Shown here: positions 49,985 to 57,400 of the stretch, piece by piece
Numbering within the stretch: the stretch's first letter is position 1
Layout: each line of letters opens with the position of its first letter
Assembly (NCBI RefSeq): GCF_018127805.1
Contig: NZ_CP072334.1
Location: forward strand, 908,001 to 972,000
Direction: 5' to 3'
Source: Prevotella sp. oral taxon 475
GTDB lineage: Bacteria; Bacteroidota; Bacteroidia; Bacteroidales; Bacteroidaceae
Length of the DNA: 64,000 nt
Position numbers and translations under genes: made by a program
Notes under the pieces: generated by a model
The model's database searches: none
What the model saw: the letters and a program-made list of their open reading frames with translations, nothing else
Told to the model about the DNA's origin: nothing

Positions 49985-51412
49985 ATGATAAAGTCACGAG
50001 GACATAGACTGATACTATTGTTCCTATTGCTGTTTGGCTGTGGAACATCAGTAACCTTTGGACAGGTAAATCTGTTATATTATAATAAGGTAGATACCTT
50101 AAGCTTTGGGCAACGGTTTAACCTTAAGTCTAATTTTGTAGACTGGGTTACACTAACGCCTAACTTGGGTGTGGAATTTGCTCTTAACAATAAAAACTGG
50201 AACCTTTGGACAGTCGGCATGTATGGGCGTTTTAATTGGAATACGAATTCAAAGGAGAATGCTTATTATGTTTACGACTTAATGGGCGGACGTTTGGAAT
50301 TGCGCAGATATTGGCATTCACGCATGCCTAAAAGAGTTTTTTATGTTGGCGTGTATGGTGGTGCGAATAAGTTTGACATCAAGTTGAGTGGCACAGGTAA
50401 GAAAGGTCAGTCTTTTGTAGGTGGTCTCATGTTTGGTACTGTTTCTCAACTTTATGGTTATCAAAATGGTGCTCGGTTGGATTTAGACTTAGGAATCAAT
50501 GCCGGTGTCGTGTTTGCTAAGTGGCATGAATATAAGCGCGAACTGATTGGAGATAAATATGTCTATACCGTTACTGAGCCGGAAAATGACTATCAACTGA
50601 CGTTCTCTCCTTGGATCTATGCGGCATCGACAGATATTTTGAATGTGTCGTTAGTATATCATTTCGGTACAAAATTGTCCAATAGGTATAAGAAACGGCT
50701 CCAGATTGATAACAACTATCGTATTGCACTTGAAGCTGCCAAGGTGAGACGCGACAGTATCAATACTGTTCTTGAAAAGATGAGACGACATAGAGCAGAC
50801 TCTTTGGAAAAGGTTGATTACGAGAAACGTTTTGAACAGCAGCATCTTGAACTGGAAAGAAAATATCAGAATGATTCTTTACGCAAAGTTAATGAGGTGT
50901 TACGTGAAGAACAACTTAAAGAACGAGCTGAAGCTAAGCGCGTAGCCGACTCTTTGAAAGTTGTAGAACGCGAAAAGGCCATTGAGGAGAGAGCTAATGC
51001 TAAACGTATGGCCGACTCGCTGAAAGTGGTAAACGCTGAAAAGGCAAAAGAAGAGAGATTGCAGAAAGGACAAGAACGTGAGAATGCCAAAAGAACTGCA
51101 GATTCTCTGCGGGTTGTCCAAAAGAATCAAGAACAGGAAGCACAACTCCAAAAGGCTAAGGCTAAGGAAGATGCTAAACGTGAACGCGACTCTCTGAAGC
51201 AGGCCAATGAATTGAAACGACAAGAAGCCATAAAGGCCAAAGAAGAAGAAAAAGAACTGAAAAAGCGGAAGAAAGCTGAGGAAAAGACCAATAAGGAAAA
51301 GAAAGAAAACTCTAAAGATGCTACTCCCGCTGTAAGTGAAAATAGTTCAACGGAGAACAATAGTTCGGAGTCTGATAAGCAGGAAGAGTCTACCGATAGA
51401 AATAAGGAATAA
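49985..51412 (+). CDS. DUF3575-type outer-membrane barrel protein with long periplasmic coiled coil
   Basis: A 475-residue protein. After a signal peptide ending SVTFGQ, about 200 residues look like an 8-strand beta-barrel of DUF3575 type: FNLKSNFVDWVTLTPNLGVEF, LWTVGMYGRFNWN, MGGRLELRRYW, VFYVGVYGGANKF and ILNVSLVYHFG. From about residue 245 to 435 comes a highly charged coiled coil with a recurring AKRxADSLKVV unit roughly every 28 residues, then a Ser/Asn/Glu-rich tail. This would place a barrel in the outer membrane with a long helical arm in the periplasm, possibly reaching peptidoglycan or the TPR protein. ATG at 49985 fits better than the TTG at 49979. Second gene of the operon; the next starts 8 bases later. 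Confidence 0.78.
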   Translation: MIKSRGHRLILLFLLLFGCGTSVTFGQVNLLYYNKVDTLSFGQRFNLKSNFVDWVTLTPNLGVEFALNNKNWNLWTVGMYGRFNWNTNSKENAYYVYDLMGGRLELRRYWHSRMPKRVFYVGVYGGANKFDIKLSGTGKKGQSFVGGLMFGTVSQLYGYQNGARLDLDLGINAGVVFAKWHEYKRELIGDKYVYTVTEPENDYQLTFSPWIYAASTDILNVSLVYHFGTKLSNRYKKRLQIDNNYRIALEAAKVRRDSINTVLEKMRRHRADSLEKVDYEKRFEQQHLELERKYQNDSLRKVNEVLREEQLKERAEAKRVADSLKVVEREKAIEERANAKRMADSLKVVNAEKAKEERLQKGQERENAKRTADSLRVVQKNQEQEAQLQKAKAKEDAKRERDSLKQANELKRQEAIKAKEEEKELKKRKKAEEKTNKEKKENSKDATPAVSENSSTENNSSESDKQEESTDRNKE

Positions 51413-51420
51413 CAAAGAGA

Positions 51421-51987
51421 ATGAAGATGAAAAGAATAAGAATTTTTCTTGTGATGGTATTGGGACTTTTCTGCCATACTTCTCAGGCGCAGACATTTTC
51501 TATTAATACCGATGTCGCAATGTTGGCTTTGCAGACTTATAATATAGGTGCAGAAATGACAATTGGTAATCGTTCTACTTTAGGATTGAGTGTCTTTGGA
51601 AACAATAAACCTTATTTCCATAAAGAAATGAGAATGGTGGGAGTACAACCGGAATATCGATATTATTTTGGAGGGCGCCCTCTTTACCATCACTTTGTTG
51701 GTGTAGGCCTTTTAGCTGCCAGTTATAATATGACTTGGGGAAATAAGAATTATTCAGGAACGGCATGGGGTGGTGGACTGACTTTCGGTTATGTCTTCTC
51801 CTTAACAAATAGATTGTCTATTGATGCACATGCTGGTGTAGGACTTGTTTTCTCTCATCATCGTGAGAGTTTTGAAGATGGTTCTAACCTTCTCTTAAAG
51901 AACGGGACAGAAACCAAAGACGGTTTTTTGAACTATAAGATATTACCTACAAAAATTGGTATTACACTTTCATATTCAATTTGGTAA
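51421..51987 (+). CDS. small DUF3575-like outer-membrane barrel protein
   Basis: A 188-residue protein with a signal peptide ending HTSQAQ. The mature chain of about 165 residues fits one 8-strand barrel: FSINTDVAMLALQTYNIGAEMTI, STLGLSVFGN, GVQPEYRYYFGG, HFVGVGLLAASYNMTWG, GGGLTFGYVFSL, SIDAHAGVGLVFS and a final IGITLSYSIW ending in an aromatic residue, as outer-membrane proteins do. The pattern is that of the DUF3575 family, of unknown function and often found near fimbrial or OmpA-like genes in Bacteroidales. It is the third gene of the operon, closely spaced on both sides (8 and 17 bases). Confidence 0.78.
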   Translation: MKMKRIRIFLVMVLGLFCHTSQAQTFSINTDVAMLALQTYNIGAEMTIGNRSTLGLSVFGNNKPYFHKEMRMVGVQPEYRYYFGGRPLYHHFVGVGLLAASYNMTWGNKNYSGTAWGGGLTFGYVFSLTNRLSIDAHAGVGLVFSHHRESFEDGSNLLLKNGTETKDGFLNYKILPTKIGITLSYSIW

Positions 51988-52004
51988 GGTTATAGGAGAA
52001 TATA

Positions 52005-54416
52005 ATGATGAAAAGAAAAGGATTGATATTATTGCTTTTGTTATTGAGCTTTGTTGTGAAGGTCAATGCGCAAGCCATCCATATAACTGGTACAGTTTCT
52101 AAATTGATGAAGGAAATGACAGGCAACTCTTCTGCAAAGATGCCTCTATCAGTTCCTGTATATGTCTTTGATAATAGAAATGAAGCTCGTAGACAAGCAC
52201 AGCTGTACAACGCGCAGAATAGTACTTTTGGAAGTATTGTTAAAATAAAAAGTAATGAAGTTGTAATCCCTGATTATGACGGGCACTTTGAAACGGATAT
52301 TGCAGTAGGAGGTGCTTTGTTAATGATTAATGAGGGTGTATTGAAAATTGTTGATATTAGTGCAGATAAGTTGAATTATGACATTGTTTTCTCTCCGTCT
52401 AAATCTGATGGAATCTTAATCCAAAATGTGAATGTCTTTGCCAAGCGTCAAGGCATGAACTTTAAGGAACTTCCTCCTATTGATGATGGAGAGAATATGC
52501 GATGGACAATAAATATTAATCTCCCAGCTTGGTATACAACGAAGCATTCGCGACTGATTTATCAACCTGTAGTAGTAAATACTAATACCGGTGATACAGT
52601 GCAATATTTAGAGCCGTTGGTTTATGAGGGAGGTAAATATCACTTTAATCAGATAAGGCGTAAAAGCTATGATTTTGAACGCAACGATTCTTTATCTCCT
52701 TATTATATAGCCGAGAATGCAATGTCTGACGATGTATTCTCTTTTAGTTGGGATACGACGTATCCTAAACCTGAGGCTGATAAGAACTATAAGTGGATGT
52801 CAAAATTAAGTTTAGAGGATTATACACACGTTTATTTTCAAGATTATAAAGAAGGTACCAATAATGTTCGCAGACCTTGGAAGATGCTTGATGTTACAGC
52901 TTCTGCCAAGAATATGAAATTGGAACCACGTTTTTATGAAACGGTGCGGGCTCGATTGAGTGAAGTCCCCCGTGACTTGCAGTTGACATTTGTTGTTGGT
53001 AAAGACGAATTAACTGATGATATTGCAAACAAACGGACTTTAGATCTTTTGGTAGAAGAACTTCGCTCTTTTGGTAGTTCGCTAATGAATTTTACGATTC
53101 AAGGTACAGCGTCTCCTGAAGGTGCGCAAGCAAGTAATATTGAGTTGGCTCGAAAGCGTGCAAGGAAAATCCTTAGTATGGTTGGTGCTAATATCCGTAG
53201 TGCAAGTCTAAGCGTAAAAGAACCTTTAGTTTATACATGGAATGATGTAGCAGATTCGCTTGTTGAAAAGGGACAGAAATACGAGGCCGACGAGTTACGT
53301 CGTTATGCTCAGGCTAAAGATCTCGCAGGTATTGGCCGAATGCTTGTAAGCAATCCTGTAATAGGACAAATTATGCACAACCAGCGTTTGATCAAAAGTT
53401 CCTATACGCTTCGTCGTAATAAAGTAATGGAACCGCGTGAGGTTTTATGGACCTATTACAATGACCCGCGTTATGCAGAAGGAGGTGCTGAAGTTTTCTC
53501 TAATGGAGACTACTATAATCTATTCTCCCAGATAACCGATAGTGCAGAGTTGCGTAAACTCACTCATCGTGCTTATAAAGAGAATATGGCGAGAAAGACT
53601 GCAAAATACAGTCCGTTTGCTGCATATATTGCAAATAGAATGGCTGTGGAATTGTTATCTAAGGATTCGATAAACCTCTCGATTTTAGAGCCTTTTATCG
53701 ATATGGCATCAGGAATAGAAGTCTCTCGTCCGGTTGCTTTTGAGAGCTCTTATATGTATACGGTCAATTTCCGTGAGATTATAGCCAATCAGGCATTGAT
53801 GTATTTAAAAGCTCGCAAACTGAGTCAGGCTGCTTTCTTGGCTAATAAATTGCCTGATAGTCCTGAGTTTCATGAACTGAAGATGTTGATAGACTTAGAG
53901 GCTTTGTTCTTTAAGCAGAATAAAACCATTGAAGAGGAAGAGCGTGCAAAGAAAGCCTTGACTTATGTAATGGGAGCAAATATGCTAAATCATACGATTC
54001 TAAGTATCGAATTAGCACCGGAATTAGAGTTGTCTTATGCTTCGTTAGAATCAATGGTAGATTCTCTTCCTGATAATTTGGCTAAGAAATGGTATATGAA
54101 AGGAATTATTGCAGCCAATAATCCTGATATAGAATCTGAGAATGATTTCTCTACGCTGATTCAAGAATATGGAGCAGAACTTGCAGTGAAGATGCAAACG
54201 AATGAAACTCCTCGGTTCCTAGCATTCTTCCAGCATTGCTTTGATCTTGATCCTACTTTCTATGAAAAGTTTTATAAGTCAGATGCAAATGTTAGCGATG
54301 ATATTAGAAAGAAGTATCCCTACGTGGAAGCTGATAAAGATCTCTATCGAGAGAAATTCCGTTATATAATGATGAAGTCCAAGCCTCTTGAAGCTGCTTC
54401 AGAAGGAGAACAATGA
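52005..54416 (+). CDS. large exported protein with an OmpA-like domain and helical repeats
   Basis: An 803-residue protein with a signal peptide (MMKRKGLILLLLLLSFVVKVNAQ). The first ~300 residues are beta-rich and unrecognised. Around residues 325-410 is an OmpA-C-like stretch (LQLTFVVGKDELTD, then FTIQGTASPEGAQASNIELARKRARKIL), the peptidoglycan-binding fold with its NxxLAxxRA helix. The second half is helical with TPR-like segments. Such a protein could tie the outer-membrane barrels of this operon to the cell wall. It is the fourth gene, 28 bases before the multi-barrel gene. The OmpA-like call rests on pattern only. Composition is AT-rich. Confidence 0.75.
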   Translation: MMKRKGLILLLLLLSFVVKVNAQAIHITGTVSKLMKEMTGNSSAKMPLSVPVYVFDNRNEARRQAQLYNAQNSTFGSIVKIKSNEVVIPDYDGHFETDIAVGGALLMINEGVLKIVDISADKLNYDIVFSPSKSDGILIQNVNVFAKRQGMNFKELPPIDDGENMRWTININLPAWYTTKHSRLIYQPVVVNTNTGDTVQYLEPLVYEGGKYHFNQIRRKSYDFERNDSLSPYYIAENAMSDDVFSFSWDTTYPKPEADKNYKWMSKLSLEDYTHVYFQDYKEGTNNVRRPWKMLDVTASAKNMKLEPRFYETVRARLSEVPRDLQLTFVVGKDELTDDIANKRTLDLLVEELRSFGSSLMNFTIQGTASPEGAQASNIELARKRARKILSMVGANIRSASLSVKEPLVYTWNDVADSLVEKGQKYEADELRRYAQAKDLAGIGRMLVSNPVIGQIMHNQRLIKSSYTLRRNKVMEPREVLWTYYNDPRYAEGGAEVFSNGDYYNLFSQITDSAELRKLTHRAYKENMARKTAKYSPFAAYIANRMAVELLSKDSINLSILEPFIDMASGIEVSRPVAFESSYMYTVNFREIIANQALMYLKARKLSQAAFLANKLPDSPEFHELKMLIDLEALFFKQNKTIEEEERAKKALTYVMGANMLNHTILSIELAPELELSYASLESMVDSLPDNLAKKWYMKGIIAANNPDIESENDFSTLIQEYGAELAVKMQTNETPRFLAFFQHCFDLDPTFYEKFYKSDANVSDDIRKKYPYVEADKDLYREKFRYIMMKSKPLEAASEGEQ

Positions 54417-54444
54417 TAAATTTATAATTTTAAGTTAGATTAAG

Positions 54445-57400
54445 ATGAAAAAGAGATTCTTTGTCGTATTGACCGCGATGGTATTGCCTCTTATCTCAGA
54501 GGCAAAGGTACTTTCTCTGGCAAGCAACAATAATGTCTATACAAATATTCCTTCTGTGGTATTGCAGCGTGATACAGTGGTGAAGGACTTGGAGGATTTG
54601 GAAGCAATGATGCCTGATACAGTCTTACAACCTGACACGATTGTCGTCAGCCTTCCTGCTCCTAAAGGATATAATGGACTTAAATTTGTCTTGGACCGTC
54701 GACATCGCTATGTTGGTGATAAGTTTATTGATAAGGGCCTCTTGGGGCATACCTATCTTGACTTTGGAGGAGGTGTAACCAATTATCTTCAGAACGGATC
54801 CTTTCGTTATACACCCTTTGCCAACTTGCATCTTGGATTAGGAAAAGATTTGAGTCCGATGAGCTCTTTGCGTCTCTCGGTTGAGGGAAGCTGGGGATTT
54901 ACCAAGGGAGAAGGAACCATCTCCTCACTGACTACATTCAAATCCTTGGGTGTAAATGTAGACTATCTGTTTAATTTCACCAACTACATGTTAGGCTATC
55001 GACCGGAACGCCCTTTGACAGTTTCGGGTGTGATGGGATTAGGACTGCAAACAGCCAAACTTTCAGCAACCGAACTGAGCTCTGTTACCAATTACGTACA
55101 GACATCAGGCTTTTCGTATGGAGCACGTTTTGGTCTGCAATTCAAATACGCAACAAGTCCGCATGCCTTTCTTGCCCTTGAACCCTTTGTGAAGGTTGGT
55201 TCTCGTAAGCAGGATTTGGTTCCAGGCTCTAAGTTTGATCGAATGGACTTTGGCTATGGTGCCAACCTCTCTTATATATGGTATTTCTGGCCGGAATTGT
55301 CTAAGCAGAAAGATGCTGGTGATTTCATGAAGCGTTTTGAAGAAGGAGAAAGATTCTTCTATGAGACCTATGCCAAGAAACATTGGCGTAGACCTATGTT
55401 CTTTGATTACAGCATTGGCCCGGTGTTCTACAATCACACTGCATTGCCAATGGGGAAATCTGTCGGTTATACGGCCAACGCTTATTTTGGTTGGTGGTTA
55501 TCTTCGGCAATAGGTCTTCGTACAGGTCTTCATATTTCTAATGCCGATTGGACGAATAATTCAAGTGTAGTCGGTTTTCGTTTGCCGTCAAAGAGTTTAT
55601 TAGGAACGCGTGGTGCGGTACTCGATTTTCTCTTTAATCCTTTCGGGTTCAAGCGTAACTATGATTGGGATAGCAAGGTAGGTATGAACCTGATTGCCGG
55701 CTACGAGTTTGGACGGATAAAGGTTGTAAATCCCGCGCATAACGACTACGTAAAAGGTAATTATGTTGGCTATCGTTTAGGTAGTCAACTTTGGATGAAG
55801 CTTACCAACGATCTTCGCTTGAATATAGAGCCCACTTATTCTTTCTTAGAGTTCTATAAAGGTACTTCTGAGCGCAAGCAGTTTGATGAATTGGCCTTGA
55901 AGTTAGGTTTGACAGTACTCTTCAGAGATAACTTTAGCCGTGAGAAGTTCAATTTGGATAGCATTGAGGTAAAAGACCGCTATGCGCAACAGCAAGGTTT
56001 CTTCTTTGGCTTAGGTATGGGTTGGAATACAACGGTACACACTTGGAGATACGCTAATGGTAATAATCCCTTGCTCAAGAATGGCGTTCTTTTCGGAGGA
56101 TACAACCTCAACGAATATCACGGTATTCGGCTGAGTGGTGAATATTTAAGTGATCAAGTAGCAGTACCCGCAACCTTTGGTGGTGGTGTGCAAAACGAGA
56201 CACTTAGAAACACCGTCCTCTCATTAGATTATCAGTTGAATTTATTAAATGCTGTTGCTGGATATAATCCCTATCGTCGGTGGGGCACTTACATCTATGG
56301 TGGTCCTGCATTGGCATTAGGAAGTGGTGGCACAGCTTTCGCCTTGAATTTCGGTGGAATGCTTACCTATCAGGTCAATCGCGACTTGGCCTTATTCTAC
56401 AGTCATACCGTTTACAGAATGCCTAAAGATCGTTACGTCTTTTCACAAGTGTATCGCAAGGAAGGAACCTTTGTAAACAGTCTCAATGTTGGTTTACTGT
56501 ACAACTTCAACCGTCCGGCCTTTGGCGAGAATGGAGCGTTGGTTGCCGATTACAGCCATCAGCCTCTCATGTTTGAGTATAGCGTCGGACCGGTATGGTA
56601 TAATAATGTAGAGAATTCAATGGGTAGCTCATTGGGCTACACTGCTAATGCCAATATCGGGTGGTGGCTCAATTCCTTTGTTGGTGCTCGTGCCGGTGTT
56701 CACATCAGCAATGCCGATTGGGCTCACGATGCCTTTATGCCTCGTAAGAATCAGTTGGGCTTCTTTGCCGGAACGCTTGATTTGATGCTCAACCCGATGG
56801 GAATTACCCGCATCTATAATTGGAATCAACCTGCCGGTTTCAACCTCTTCATTGGTGCCGGACTGGGTAAAGTGCGTTTCGTTACGGACAGCAAATCGGC
56901 TTATGAAAGTAAATTCAGAGAATTGCGCCTGGGTGCACAGTTTTGGCTGAAGCTTACCGACGATTTACGTCTGAACCTCGAACCCACTTATTCGATGTTA
57001 GGTGGATTCACCGGAGCAAAAGTCGTGGATAAAGCGGACGAACTGGCGATGAAGGTCGGAGTCTCTATGTTATTGCGCGACAAGAGCAATGATAAGAAGG
57101 AAAATGAGGCAGCAGAAGACTACCGCCCCAATGGTTTCTTCTTCGGAGCCGGACTTGGTTGGAATACCACCGTGCACACTTGGCGTCCCACAGGGCAGGG
57201 CTTCCAATTACTGAAGAACGGCCTGTTCTTTGGTGGGTATAAAGTGAACGAGTATCATGGCCTGCGTTTGAGTGGGGAATATCTTGCCGATAAGGTTTGG
57301 AACGACCTGGGCGGTGGAAACATGGTTGCTCAGAAGTTTAACAATACGTTGCTTTCACTTGATTATCAGTTTGACATATTCAATGCCCTTGCCGGCATCC

